From: Thermoproteota archaeon
Lineage (GTDB): Archaea; Korarchaeota; Korarchaeia; Korarchaeales; Korarchaeaceae
Assembly: GCA_030130125.1 (NCBI GenBank)
Contig: JARZZM010000004.1
Span: forward strand, 1-49,791
Direction of reading: 5' to 3'
DNA: 49,791 nt
The notes below the pieces were generated by a model. It saw nothing but the letters and a program-made list of their open reading frames with translations, made no database searches and was not told where the DNA came from. How positions within the stretch are numbered: position 1 is the stretch's first letter; each line of letters opens with the position of its first letter. Shown here piece by piece: positions 16,560 to 25,024 of the stretch. The position numbers and the translations under genes were made by a program.

Positions 16560-17828
16560 ATGGCCGAGAAGGAACACGTGAACTTGATCTTCGTAGGACA
16601 CGTCGACCACGGAAAGTCGACGCTGATAGGGAGGATGTTCTTCGATCTCCAGCTAGTGGAGGAGCTTCCTCCAGAGGAGCAGGCAGCTGACGCCCAGTTC
16701 GCTTGGCTCGTGGACAGGCTCAAGGAGGAGCGAGAGAGGGGTATGACCATCGACCTCTTCCATACCAAGATCGAGACACCACATAAGATGATCACAATAA
16801 TAGACGCCCCTGGACATAGGGACTTCGTCAAGAACATGATCACCGGGGCTAGCCAGGCCGACGCTGCCATACTCGTGGTCTCCGCCAAGTCCGGAGAGGG
16901 CGTCCAAGCCCAGACCATAGAGCATGTCTTCCTGATCAAGACGCTGGGAGTCAACCAACTCGCTGTCGCCATATCCAAGATGGACGATCCGACCGTGAAC
17001 TACAGCAAGGAGAGGTTCGAGGAGGTCAAGTCTCAGGTGGCCGAGCTCCTCAGGAAGGTCGGGTATGACCCCGACAAAATACAGTTCATCCCCGTGAGCG
17101 GTCTGAAGGGAGACAACGTGGTCAGGAAGAGCGAGAACATGCCTTGGTACAACGGTCCGACTCTCTATGAGGTGCTCGACACGTTCTCCGCGCCGCCCAA
17201 GCCTGTGGACAAGCCCCTCAGGATACCCATACAGGACGTGTTCTCCATAACCGGAGTCGGTACCGTCGTGGTCGGTAGGGTGGAGACCGGAGTGATCAAG
17301 CCCGGCGACAACATAGTCATAGAGCCCCTCGGCAAGACCGCGGAGGTCAAGAGTATTGAGATGCACCATGAGAAGCTCGACAAGGCTGAGCCCGGCGACA
17401 ACATCGGGATAAACATCAAGGGCATTGACAAGAAGGAGATCAAGAGGGGAGATGTCATAGGTCATCCCGACAACCCGCCCACCGTCGCCAAGGAGTTCAC
17501 CGCCCAGATAGTGGTGCTACAGCACCCGACCGCTATAGCTCCGGGTTACACACCTGTTATACACGCTCACACCGGGCACATGGCTTGCAAGATGGTATCC
17601 ATAGAGAAGAAGATCGACCCGAGGAGCGGTCAGGTCATTGAGGAGAATCCGAGCTTCATAAGGAGGGGAGAGGCCGCTGTAGTGAAGTTCCAGCCGCTGA
17701 AGCCCTTCGTGATAGAGAAGTACAGCGAATTCCCGCCGCTCGGCAGGTTCGCGGTCAGGGACATGGGCATGACTATCGCCGCAGGCATAGTGCTCGATGT
17801 GGTTCCGATGGAGAGGAAGAAGAAGTAA
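16560..17828 (+). CDS. tuf: Translation elongation factor 1-alpha (aEF1A)
   Basis: GTPase that delivers aminoacyl-tRNA to the ribosome. The G motifs are GHVDHGKST (G1), [13 protein letters not shown] (G2 region), DAPGHRDF (G3) and SKMDD (G4, with S for the common N). Domain 2 begins near [20 protein letters not shown], and domain 3 contains [24 protein letters not shown]. At 422 residues it is slightly shorter than most archaeal EF1A. The effector loop reads [12 protein letters not shown] where most have GVTIDVAH. GGGTGA lies five bases before ATG 16560. Codon use is strongly biased, as expected of a highly expressed gene. S10 follows after about 50 nt. Confidence 0.97.
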   Translation: MAEKEHVNLIFVGHVDHGKSTLIGRMFFDLQLVEELPPEEQAADAQFAWLVDRLKEERERGMTIDLFHTKIETPHKMITIIDAPGHRDFVKNMITGASQADAAILVVSAKSGEGVQAQTIEHVFLIKTLGVNQLAVAISKMDDPTVNYSKERFEEVKSQVAELLRKVGYDPDKIQFIPVSGLKGDNVVRKSENMPWYNGPTLYEVLDTFSAPPKPVDKPLRIPIQDVFSITGVGTVVVGRVETGVIKPGDNIVIEPLGKTAEVKSIEMHHEKLDKAEPGDNIGINIKGIDKKEIKRGDVIGHPDNPPTVAKEFTAQIVVLQHPTAIAPGYTPVIHAHTGHMACKMVSIEKKIDPRSGQVIEENPSFIRRGEAAVVKFQPLKPFVIEKYSEFPPLGRFAVRDMGMTIAAGIVLDVVPMERKKK

Positions 17829-17837
17829 ACCCTCCAT

Positions 17838-17849
17838 CATTTTTATTTA
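17838..17849 (+). terminator. T-rich terminator after EF-1A
   Basis: CATTTTTATTTA lies about ten bases after the EF-1A stop. Archaeal terminators are often short T runs without a hairpin. Read-through into S10 remains likely because no strong separate S10 promoter is visible. Confidence 0.35.
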
Positions 17850-17880
17850 GCAGTGAGATGTCCCGGTGAGTGGTGGTAAA

Positions 17881-18198
17881 ATGCCCGAGGTACTGAGGAT
17901 AGAGATGGTCAGCACCAATTCCAAGAGCTTGGACCAAGTGAGCAGGATGTTCAAGGAAATGGCCGAGAAGATGGGGGTCAGGGTCAAGGGCCCGATACCC
18001 CTGCCGACCAAGAGGCTCAGGGTTACCGCTCTCAGGAATCCCTCGGGTGAAGGGACGAACAGGTACGATAAGTACGAGTTGAGAATCCACAAGCGCATAA
18101 TAGACATCCCTAACCCCGACGAGAGATACATAAGGAGCATAATGGGTGTCACCATCCCTGAGGACGTCAAGATAAGCATAGTCATGCTGACTACCTGA
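17881..18198 (+). CDS. rps10: 30S ribosomal protein S10 (uS10)
   Basis: Small-subunit head protein. The 105 residues include KMGVRVKGPIPLPTKRLRVTALRNPSGEGTNRY and YELRIHKRIIDIPNPDERYIRSIM, both typical of archaeal S10. It is placed after EF-1A as in many archaea. ATG 17881 is preferred to the in-frame GTG 17866: GGTGAG at 17865-17870 would serve as the ribosome site, and the extra residues SGGK are not conserved. The stop is TGA. Confidence 0.95.
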   Translation: MPEVLRIEMVSTNSKSLDQVSRMFKEMAEKMGVRVKGPIPLPTKRLRVTALRNPSGEGTNRYDKYELRIHKRIIDIPNPDERYIRSIMGVTIPEDVKISIVMLTT

Positions 18199-18239
18199 CC
18201 GGACAACTGTTTTAGAGGATCCTCCCCTCATAGCCCCTG

Positions 18240-19334
18240 ATGGATGTACTGATCCTAGCTGATGACCTAACCGGCGCTTTAGACACGGCATCTCAGTTCG
18301 GGCGCGGTTCCTTCGTCGCCCTGAACCGAGAATTCGCCGGATACAAATGGAAATGCGTATCCTTGAGCACCGATACTAGGCTTGTCGTCCCTGCGAAGGC
18401 TGAAAGGAGGATCAGAGAGATCTTAGAGGCCGTTCTAGAATTAACCAGTCCGAGGTACCTGTACAAGAAGGTGGATTCCACCATGAGGGGGAACATAGGT
18501 GCCGAGCTGAGCCCCATAGTTTCGATGATAGAATCCCCCTTGCCCTTCACCCCGGCTTACCCCGAGCAGGGAAGGATCGTGCTAAACGGTCGACTGTACG
18601 TTCGAGGCGTTCCCTTAGAGGAGACGGAATACGTGAGAGAGCTACCCATCGTCTCCTCTTTGATAGAGGAGATAGTGAGGGCCACATCTCCCGATCTGAC
18701 GGTGGGTTACTGGGGAGAGGATGATTCGGGTATTCTGATCGCCAAGGAGGTCCCCGACAGAAGGGCGCTGTCCCTCCTCTTCCGTGAGATTTCCGACTAT
18801 CGAGTGATGGGAGGTAGCGCAGGGCTAGCTCTGGAACTGGCCCAGTGGATAGGAGCGGAAAAGGGAGAGGTCCCTAGAGCAAACGGTCCTATCCTATTCG
18901 TATCCGGATCGGAGAATGAGGTAGCAGTCAGGCAGCTCAAAGCCCTCTCAAAGGAGATACCCGTTCTGGAGGCTGACAATTTCAGTATAGAGGAGGTCGC
19001 CCGAGTACTTGGGGAGGGAGGAGATGCGGCAATTCGCTTCAGCCTAGCCAAGGTGAAGCCCAGCACTCTTGGTAAGATCCGCCGTTTGCTCTACGAGATT
19101 GGAGGGCTGGTGGTGGTAGGTGGGGAGACCCTCAAGAGATTGGTAGAGGGAATGGAGATAGCAGGTGTAAAGATAGGGGAACCTCCAGAGGAGGGGCTTG
19201 CCGCCGGATGGATAGTGGGTGGACCGCTCGATGGCCTACCCATAGTAACTAAGGCGGGAGGATTCGGAACGGAGACCACGTTAATCAGGGTGAGGAGGTG
19301 GTTACGTGAGGCCGATCTTGATAACGATGGGTGA
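18240..19334 (+). CDS. Four-carbon acid sugar kinase family (DUF1537)
   Basis: Kinase of the DUF1537 family, whose known members phosphorylate threonate, erythronate and related sugar acids. The N-terminal domain has ILADDLTGALDTASQF, the substrate segment KKVDSTMRGNIGAEL and PAYPEQGRIVLNGRLYVRGVPLEETE. The C-terminal nucleotide domain has FVSGSENEVAVRQL, VVVGGETLKRLV and VTKAGGFGTETTL. At 364 residues it is 50-100 shorter than bacterial homologues. The usual xDP motif after the GR...G loop is replaced by RELP. ATG 18240 lacks an SD site, and CTGTTTTAGAG about 30 nt upstream suggests a leaderless transcript. It overlaps pdxA2 by 29 nt. Confidence 0.85.
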   Translation: MDVLILADDLTGALDTASQFGRGSFVALNREFAGYKWKCVSLSTDTRLVVPAKAERRIREILEAVLELTSPRYLYKKVDSTMRGNIGAELSPIVSMIESPLPFTPAYPEQGRIVLNGRLYVRGVPLEETEYVRELPIVSSLIEEIVRATSPDLTVGYWGEDDSGILIAKEVPDRRALSLLFREISDYRVMGGSAGLALELAQWIGAEKGEVPRANGPILFVSGSENEVAVRQLKALSKEIPVLEADNFSIEEVARVLGEGGDAAIRFSLAKVKPSTLGKIRRLLYEIGGLVVVGGETLKRLVEGMEIAGVKIGEPPEEGLAAGWIVGGPLDGLPIVTKAGGFGTETTLIRVRRWLREADLDNDG

Positions 19335-20259
19335 TCCCGCTGGTATAGGTCCCGAGGTCGTCGCGAAGTCCCTCGCCCGAGTCGGTGGCGGGAAACCCAT
19401 CACAGTGGTGGGGTGTAAGAGGTGTCTCGAGGAAGTTTCGGAGCTTTGCGGTCTGAAGTTGAGGTTCTCATCCGTCGATGAGCCGACGCACCTTGTGGAC
19501 AGCGTCCCAGTGATAGATATGGGTGGCGAGGATGTCCAGAAGGGTAGGGCGACTCCCGAGGGTGGTGTTTACTCATACAGGTATGTTGTGAGGGCGGCGG
19601 AAATGGTGAGGGAGGGTAAGGCCAGCGCCTTAGTGACCGGACCCATGAACAAGCTGGCCGTTAACATGGCTGGAATCAGGTTCACCGGTCACACAGAGTT
19701 ACTCGCGGAGCTGGCCGGAGGTGTGAAAGTCAAGATGCTCTTGTATTTGGACGAATTGAGGGTGAGCCACGTCACCACTCATATCCCATTGAGGGACGTC
19801 CCAACCTCCATAAGTAAGGAGGAGATTCACCTGACCGTTCGACTGACGGCCTCTTTCCTGAGGAGGTTGGGTGAGGAGGTTAACATCGCGGTGGCGGGGC
19901 TGAACCCCCACGCCGGAGATGGCGGTGTGATGGGAAGGGAGGAGATCGAAATCATAGGTCCTGCCGTGGAGGAGCTCAGAAGCGAAGGGATCGGGGTAGA
20001 AGGCCCTTTACCACCTGACACTGTCTTCCTCAGGGCGCTAAGGGGGGAGTTCAACGCTGTCGTGGCCATGTACCACGATCAGGGTCACATACCGGCCAAG
20101 ATAATTGGCTTCAGCAGAGCAGTCAATGTGACGCTAGGGCTGCCCTATGTGAGGACCTCCGTGGATCACGGTACGGCCTACGATATAGTCGGCAGGTGCG
20201 TGGCCGATGAGGGCAGCATGCTTAAGGCTTTAGAGCTGGCATTCAGGTTGGCTGAGTAG
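19306..20259 (+). CDS. pdxA2: PdxA-like 4-phospho-sugar-acid dehydrogenase (PdxA2 type)
   Basis: NAD-dependent, metal-dependent dehydrogenase family. PdxA acts on 4-phosphothreonine in vitamin B6 synthesis. PdxA2 members oxidise and decarboxylate 4-phospho-threonate or 4-phospho-erythronate to dihydroxyacetone phosphate. The motifs are TMGDPAGIGPEVVAK, ALVTGPMNKLAVNMAG, RFTGHTELLAE, AGLNPHAGDGGVMGREE, VAMYHDQGHIPAK and SVDHGTAYDIVG, which together supply the metal-binding histidines and aspartate. 317 residues is normal. GTG 19306 has GAGGAGGTG five bases upstream. Its place beside the DUF1537 kinase favours the PdxA2 role over B6 synthesis. Confidence 0.9.
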   Translation: MRPILITMGDPAGIGPEVVAKSLARVGGGKPITVVGCKRCLEEVSELCGLKLRFSSVDEPTHLVDSVPVIDMGGEDVQKGRATPEGGVYSYRYVVRAAEMVREGKASALVTGPMNKLAVNMAGIRFTGHTELLAELAGGVKVKMLLYLDELRVSHVTTHIPLRDVPTSISKEEIHLTVRLTASFLRRLGEEVNIAVAGLNPHAGDGGVMGREEIEIIGPAVEELRSEGIGVEGPLPPDTVFLRALRGEFNAVVAMYHDQGHIPAKIIGFSRAVNVTLGLPYVRTSVDHGTAYDIVGRCVADEGSMLKALELAFRLAE

Positions 20260-20261
20260 AG

Positions 20262-21278
20262 ATGGTCCACTATTCCCTCAAGTACGGGGAGCGCTACCTG
20301 AGCTTCCACCTCCCCGATGAGGCTCAAGTGGTTGAAATGGGTCCCAACAATGTTACGCCCCTCGAGGATGCCCGAGGAGCACTACAACGAGCCTTGAGAG
20401 GCTTGGATGCGATTATCCGCCCAAGTAGGAGGGTGGCTATAATTGCCGATGATGTGACGAGACCGACTCCCACTGCGGACATCCTCCCGCATCTCCTAGA
20501 CTACCTAAATTCAGCAGGCGTGAGTGATGATGACATTCTGCTGCTGGCCGCGTTGGGAACGCACCGGCCCATGACCCAAGGGGAGTTGGAGAGGAAGTAT
20601 GGGGAGGCGATGGAGAGGGTCGAGGTCGTTCAACCCGATTATAGGGATCCGGAAAAGCAAGCTATAGTTGGATCGATGCCTGAAGGATCCCCCATCGAGG
20701 TGAGCAACGTCCTCATGAAGGTAGATTTCTCGATAGGCGTGGGAATGGTTACTCCTCACCACGTCTCCGGCTTCTCAGGTGGGTCGAAGATAGTCCTGCC
20801 CGGTGTGTCCGGTGAGAGGACTGTGGGAGGCATGCACTTGCTCAGCGCTAGACTGAGGAGGAGCTTCTTGGGAATGAAAGAGAACCCCGTGAGGGCACTC
20901 ATGGACTTGGTTGCAGAGAGGGCTGGACTGAGGGGATTGGTGGAGGTAGTCGTCGATGGGATTGGGAGGCCCACTTGGGTGGGCGCAGGCGGTGTAAGGG
21001 AGGTCTTTTCCGAGGCGGTCGATGAGGCTAGACGCGTGTATGAGGTGAAGGCTCCCAGCAACCTCAATTTAGTGATCGCCAGTAGCTATCCAGCCGATAT
21101 AGAGTTCTGGCAGGCCCACAAATCGTTATATCCGGCTGAGATGGCCCTCAGGGATGGGGGAATCCTCATACTCGCTACACCCTGCCCTGAGGGCGTGGCT
21201 GTCACTCACCCAGAGGTCTTGGAGCTGGCTGGATTGAGTCCGGAGAAGATAGATGCCAAAGTCAGGGGGGAGAGATAG
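20262..21278 (+). CDS. larA: Nickel-type 2-hydroxyacid racemase, LarA family, N-terminal part of a frameshifted gene
   Basis: LarA-family proteins racemise or epimerise 2-hydroxyacids using a nickel-pincer nucleotide. Visible motifs are the nucleotide-binding ADDVTRPTP, the catalytic-His region LAALGTHRPMT, and TPHHVSGFSGGSKIVLPGVSG with GGMHLLS, covering the known His/Lys positions of the family. The frame stops at TAG 21276-21278, about 75 residues short of a full LarA. The missing C-terminus is present in the -1 frame just downstream (see next entry), joined at a run of six G at 21265-21270. It follows pdxA2 with a 2-nt gap, so it belongs to the same operon. The substrate may be a four-carbon sugar acid. 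Confidence 0.8.
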   Translation: MVHYSLKYGERYLSFHLPDEAQVVEMGPNNVTPLEDARGALQRALRGLDAIIRPSRRVAIIADDVTRPTPTADILPHLLDYLNSAGVSDDDILLLAALGTHRPMTQGELERKYGEAMERVEVVQPDYRDPEKQAIVGSMPEGSPIEVSNVLMKVDFSIGVGMVTPHHVSGFSGGSKIVLPGVSGERTVGGMHLLSARLRRSFLGMKENPVRALMDLVAERAGLRGLVEVVVDGIGRPTWVGAGGVREVFSEAVDEARRVYEVKAPSNLNLVIASSYPADIEFWQAHKSLYPAEMALRDGGILILATPCPEGVAVTHPEVLELAGLSPEKIDAKVRGER

Positions 21279-21502
21279 AGGATCCCGTGGGCGCTGCCAA
21301 CTCCATGGTCTGGTCTAAGGTGAGATCCAGGATAAAGGTAGTCCTGGTCTCCGATGGAATCTCCGAGGAAGAAGCCAGGTCTCTTGGCTTCTCTTGGTAT
21401 GGAGATCTGCAGGAGGCCATAGATTCTGAACTGAAATCCTTGGGGGGTAAGCCTAGAGTGGCTATAATGAGGAACGCTCCGGAGCTGCTCCCCAAGGTGT
21501 AG
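21265..21502 (+). pseudogene. larA: C-terminal part of the frameshifted larA gene
   Basis: Reading from the G run in the other frame gives RGGEIEDPVGAANSMVWSKV, then IKVVLVSDGISEEEARSLGF, WYGDLQEAIDSEL and a final RVAIMRNAPELLPKV. This is the normal LarA C-terminal domain (the IKVVLVSDG strand, SLQEA-like helix and final G/A-x-LLP segment). No good start codon or SD site precedes it, so it is not a separate gene. One more G (or a -1 slip) at 21265-21270 would restore a single protein of about 413 residues. It ends exactly one base before the tRNA-Ser gene on the other strand. Causes could be a sequencing error, a real mutation or programmed slippage. Confidence 0.75.
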
Positions 21503-21589
21503 CGCCGGGGGAGGGATTCGAACCCTCGCGGCCCGGAGGGCCACCCGCTCTCAAGGCGGGCACCTTGGTCCTGGCTCGGCCACCCCGGC
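21503..21589 (-). tRNA. tRNA-Ser (anticodon TGA)
   Basis: On the minus strand the acceptor GCCGGGG pairs with CCCCGGC, with discriminator G. The anticodon stem CCCGC/GCGGG encloses CTTGAGA (anticodon TGA). A long variable arm (TGGCCCTCCGGGCCGC) marks a class II tRNA, and the T loop is GGGTTCGAATCCC. CCA is not encoded. A TATA-like TTTATACC lies at about 21613-21621. The 3' end directly abuts the larA stop codon on the other strand. No intron. Confidence 0.95.
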
Positions 21590-21644
21590 TCGAGCGGCGC
21601 TCGCGGATTCCTGGTATAAATGCGAGGGGGAATAAAAAGGTGAA

Positions 21645-22043
21645 TCACTTGAGTGGCACGAACTTGCTGGATCTGGTGGCTCCCTTACCGGGCTTACCGT
21701 GCCTCACTATCCTGTTGGTCATCGCGAACTCTCCCAAGTAGTGTCCTATCATCTCGGGGACTATGGTTATCTCGACGAACTCCTTCCCATTGTGGACGGC
21801 TATTTTCGCCCCCACCATCTCAGGGAGGACGGGCATGTCCCTCCTGTGTGTCCTTATCACCTTGTCTATGCCCTTGTTCCTGTACTTCCTGATCTTCTCC
21901 AGGAGCTTCTTGTTCTCAGGAGAGAGACCTCTCTTCAGAGTTCTTCTGATTCTAGCTGGCATCACCTCTGCCAGCTCATCTAGGGTCATGCTCTGGAGCT
22001 GCTCCAGTGTGTAACCCCTGTACCTGAATTCCTTGGAGGACAT
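21645..22043 (-). CDS. rps19: 30S ribosomal protein S19 (uS19)
   Basis: Head protein of the small subunit. About 132 residues with [31 protein letters not shown], and the conserved C-terminal [30 protein letters not shown]...[11 protein letters not shown]. An in-frame GTG at 22052 opens the frame earlier, but GGGGTGA lies five bases before ATG 22043, so the shorter form is chosen. It is the last gene of this partial S10 operon: L22 and S3, which normally follow, are absent, and tRNA-Ser comes next. Confidence 0.95.
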   Translation of the reverse strand: MSSKEFRYRGYTLEQLQSMTLDELAEVMPARIRRTLKRGLSPENKKLLEKIRKYRNKGIDKVIRTHRRDMPVLPEMVGAKIAVHNGKEFVEITIVPEMIGHYLGEFAMTNRIVRHGKPGKGATRSSKFVPLK

Positions 22044-22083
22044 ACATGTCACCCCATACTTGAACCATAAATAAAGGTTGGGC

Positions 22084-22818
22084 TCAGAGGCCAGCCCTCC
22101 TCTTGGCCCTACCCGTCTTCCTAGCAGCTATATGTCCGACTTTCTGTCCTGGCGGAGCCGTCCTAGCCACAGTTGTAGGCTTGCCAGGTCTCTTGTGGGA
22201 TCCACCACCGTGCGGGTGGCTGACTGGGTTCATGGCCACACCCCTGACCACAGGCCACCTCTTCGGATGGGTTCTCTCGTGGTAATACTTGAGACCCGCC
22301 TTCATGAACGGCTTCTCTATCCTGCCGCCACCAGCCACTATACCTATGGTGGCTCTGCATCTAGCATCCACGAACTTCTCCTTCCTAGAGGGAAGCCTCA
22401 AGAGGACTCTATCTCCCTCGTGAGAGAACACTAGAGCGTAGGTCCCGCTCCTCCTAGCTATCTTTCCCCCATCTCCCGGCCTTATCTCCACATTGGAGAC
22501 CAAGGTCCCGTCGGGTATATCAGCCAAAGGAAGGACGTTTCCCGTCTTTATCTCGGCTCCAGGACCTATCTGTATCTCCTGACCCTCGTATATCCCCTCC
22601 GGAGGCACGTAATAGAACTTGGTGCCATCTTCCAGCTCCACTAGAGAGATCGGAGTGTGCCTTCCTGGCTCGTGTAGTATCTCCTTTATGACTCCCCTCA
22701 CGAGGCCGTTCAGCCCTATCTGAGGCGGGTACTTCACGGGAGCTATCTTGAGATGATCCCTAGATCTGAACTGGATACCTCCTCTTCCCCTCCTCTGAAC
22801 CAGTATACGCTTACCCAT
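22084..22818 (-). CDS. rpl2: 50S ribosomal protein L2 (uL2)
   Basis: Core large-subunit protein at the peptidyl-transferase region. 244 residues, normal for archaea. Recognisable parts are [22 protein letters not shown], the SH3-like middle domain, and the C-terminal [20 protein letters not shown] with the catalytic-centre-proximal histidine. ATG 22818 follows the L23 stop after 4 nt. The gene order L3-L4-L23-L2-S19 is universal, which secures the call. Confidence 0.97.
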   Translation of the reverse strand: MGKRILVQRRGRGGIQFRSRDHLKIAPVKYPPQIGLNGLVRGVIKEILHEPGRHTPISLVELEDGTKFYYVPPEGIYEGQEIQIGPGAEIKTGNVLPLADIPDGTLVSNVEIRPGDGGKIARRSGTYALVFSHEGDRVLLRLPSRKEKFVDARCRATIGIVAGGGRIEKPFMKAGLKYYHERTHPKRWPVVRGVAMNPVSHPHGGGSHKRPGKPTTVARTAPPGQKVGHIAARKTGRAKRRAGL

Positions 22819-22822
22819 ACCA

Positions 22823-23104
22823 TCACCCTATTATGCCCAGCTTGGCAGCGACATCCGAGGCCCTATACTCGGGACTGAGCTTCACGTATGCCTTCTTCCT
22901 GCCGTCTATGGTAATTATGGTCCACACCCTCTCTACCTTGACGTCTAAGGCTTCCTCAACAGCTCTCTTTATCTCCTTCTTGTTAGCCCTTCTGTCCACG
23001 AAGAAAGCCAGCTTGTTCTCCTCGTTGATCATCCTAACAACTTTCTCGGTGGAGATGGGGGCCTTCAGTATCTTGTAGGGATCGAAGTCGCCTATCTTAG
23101 GCAA
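22823..23104 (-). CDS. rpl23: 50S ribosomal protein L23 (uL23)
   Basis: Exit-tunnel rim protein that docks SRP and nascent-chain factors. 93 residues with [44 protein letters not shown] and [22 protein letters not shown], all typical. The start overlaps the end of L4 by 8 nt, so translation is coupled. The stop is TGA. Confidence 0.96.
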   Translation of the reverse strand: MPKIGDFDPYKILKAPISTEKVVRMINEENKLAFFVDRRANKKEIKRAVEEALDVKVERVWTIITIDGRKKAYVKLSPEYRASDVAAKLGIIG

Positions 23105-23885
23105 TACCCATCACCTCCTCCAGAGAACGGAGGGCTCTCTCCGTCCATACGGTCAGCCTCCCCGGAACACCTCCCGGGGCCAGGTGGATCACGCTCAGGT
23201 TCCTGAGAGCGACTACATCAACTCCGGGTATGTTCCTGGCAGCTCTAGCTATCGAGGAGCTCTCGTTGAGGTATATTATGAGCGGACCCCTCGCCCTCTG
23301 CCTGACCCTTCCCCTCATCTTCCCCCGTCCGGCCCTTATCTTCTTGAATCTCCTCTTGGTCCTGTCCAGCTCGTCCTTCAGGCCTAGCTTCAGCAGCAGG
23401 GAGTGGAGTTCAGATGTCTTGGATATGCCCTCCAGATCGTCCGTCACTACCAGAGGGACATAGTCCAGATCCACCCTATGCCGGGCCTTGACCAAGTCTA
23501 TCCTCCCAGTCGCCGCTATGGCCGATAGGATAGCCAGCCTCCTCTCCTTCTTGTTCACTCTCTCCCAGATGACCTTCCAAGATCTGGGCGCTGTGGTTTT
23601 CGCGCCGCCCACGGTCATGACCGCTCTAGCCGCCCTGCTGGCGGCGGGGTAGCCCCTACCCTTCACCCTAGGTACCCTAGCCACCCCGTGACCTGCCCCC
23701 CAAGACTCAGCCGACGTCCTGAGTCCGGCCAAGGGATCCCTACCTTGGGGCTGTATCCTAGCGGTCAGTTGGGACAGGTAGGTCCGCCTTATGGTGTCGG
23801 GCCTTACCTCCATGTCGAAGATGGAGGGAAGCTCCACCTCCCCTATTCTCTCGCCGTTCAGATTGAACACCGGAACCGATACCAT
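23097..23885 (-). CDS. rpl4: 50S ribosomal protein L4 (uL4/L4e)
   Basis: Large-subunit protein with a loop reaching into the exit tunnel. 262 residues. It begins [25 protein letters not shown], has the basic tunnel loop [23 protein letters not shown] (about 65-87, in two parts) and the core domain [23 protein letters not shown]. It sits in standard order between L3 (4-nt gap) and L23 (8-nt overlap). Confidence 0.96.
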   Translation of the reverse strand: MVSVPVFNLNGERIGEVELPSIFDMEVRPDTIRRTYLSQLTARIQPQGRDPLAGLRTSAESWGAGHGVARVPRVKGRGYPAASRAARAVMTVGGAKTTAPRSWKVIWERVNKKERRLAILSAIAATGRIDLVKARHRVDLDYVPLVVTDDLEGISKTSELHSLLLKLGLKDELDRTKRRFKKIRAGRGKMRGRVRQRARGPLIIYLNESSSIARAARNIPGVDVVALRNLSVIHLAPGGVPGRLTVWTERALRSLEEVMGIA

Positions 23886-23889
23886 GTAA

Positions 23890-24897
23890 TCACCTCTTCA
23901 ACCAGCCCACGGAGCTCACATAGCTTATCTCGGGCTCTGGAAGTTCCTCGTACTTGGGCCTTACCGGATGCCTCATGAACACGAACCTCTTCGCTGGACC
24001 GGGTATCGATCCGGAGAGGATCACATACTGGCTCTTCAGGATCCCGTAATTCTTGAATCCACCTTTGGGCGTTACGTTCAGGGCCCCCTCCTCGGACAGA
24101 TCGGCCATCATCAGTATCCTCTTGTTGTACTCCGTCCTCTTGTGGTAACCGGTCTGGCCAGCCCTCGGGACCCTCCAAGTCACGTAGGGCGGATGCCTAG
24201 ATCCCAAGCTCCCGACCCTCCATCTGCCCTTGCCGGCCTTGTGCCTGAGCAGCTCGACTCCGAACCTCCTGACGACTCCCTGCCACCCGTGCCCCTTGGT
24301 GACCGCGGTGACATCCACCAGCTGACCCACCTTGAAGACTTGGTTCACCTTGACCTTAGAGCCCACCAAGGACTGGGCGTACTCAAGCCTCCTATCCATG
24401 GACCCGCCCTTAATCGGGATTTCGAGGAATTCTGGCTTCTTCTTGTGTATTCCCGCCAGATCAGGCCTAGTGTAGGCTAGAATCCTGACCTCCTCTATTC
24501 TATCCTTGTTAGCCTCCACCTTGGCGAGGGCCTCGTCCCAGTTGTCAACCCCATCGCCTATAGTGAGAGTTCTGGAGATCAGGTCATTCTGCTCGATTTT
24601 GAGAGCTGTGGTCACGGCCTTCAGCCCGTAGTAGGTTCCCACGTAGGGCCTGAAGCCGACCACCTCTATTGGGGGGGTCTCCACCACGGTGGAGGCCAAG
24701 GTCACGGGCTGACCTATGTTGAGCTTACCAGGCCTATCCTCCTTCATCAGGACATGAACCATACCCACCTTATAGCCTGGGAAGGCCACTAGGGTCGGCT
24801 CCTCAAGGGGCAGTTCAGGGTAGGATCTGAAGACTGCCTTCTGAGTTCTAGCCCTCTTCCGAGGAGCGAATTGTAGCGAACCGTGTCTTCTGGGCAT
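23890..24897 (-). CDS. rpl3: 50S ribosomal protein L3 (uL3)
   Basis: First gene of the local S10-type operon. About 335 residues: MPRRHGSLQFAPRKRARTQK at the start, AFPGYKVGMVHVLM, VTKGHGWQGVVRRFGVELL...KAGKGRWRVGSLG, and MPRAG-like VPRAGQTGYHKRTEYNK. The open frame extends ten codons upstream (from 24927), but GGGGTG lies a few bases before ATG 24897 and the protein then begins exactly as other archaeal L3 do. A TATA box at 24940-24951 gives a leader of about 20 nt. Confidence 0.96.
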   Translation of the reverse strand: MPRRHGSLQFAPRKRARTQKAVFRSYPELPLEEPTLVAFPGYKVGMVHVLMKEDRPGKLNIGQPVTLASTVVETPPIEVVGFRPYVGTYYGLKAVTTALKIEQNDLISRTLTIGDGVDNWDEALAKVEANKDRIEEVRILAYTRPDLAGIHKKKPEFLEIPIKGGSMDRRLEYAQSLVGSKVKVNQVFKVGQLVDVTAVTKGHGWQGVVRRFGVELLRHKAGKGRWRVGSLGSRHPPYVTWRVPRAGQTGYHKRTEYNKRILMMADLSEEGALNVTPKGGFKNYGILKSQYVILSGSIPGPAKRFVFMRHPVRPKYEELPEPEISYVSSVGWLKR

Positions 24898-24939
24898 CAC
24901 TAGCACCCCGTTAACTTTCCAACACAAGACAAGCTTGGG

Positions 24940-24951
24940 GTTTATTAAAGT
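24940..24951 (-). promoter_or_regulatory. TATA box for the L3-L4-L23-L2-S19 operon
   Basis: CTTTAATAAACC on the minus strand is centred about 49 nt before the L3 ATG. It predicts a short leader containing the GGGGTG ribosome site. The 127-nt gap to the archease gene holds nothing else I can identify. Confidence 0.5.
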
Positions 24952-25024
24952 TTGGTATGTCAGGGGGGTCCTCTCCTGTGGAGACAGCGAACTTCAGCGG
25001 CATATTCGATGCCGTCCTTGTATA

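Noticed and set aside
21287-21502. Separate 71-residue gene after larA
   Set aside because: It lacks an SD site, and its sequence is the missing C-terminal domain of LarA. It is better read as the second half of a frameshifted gene.
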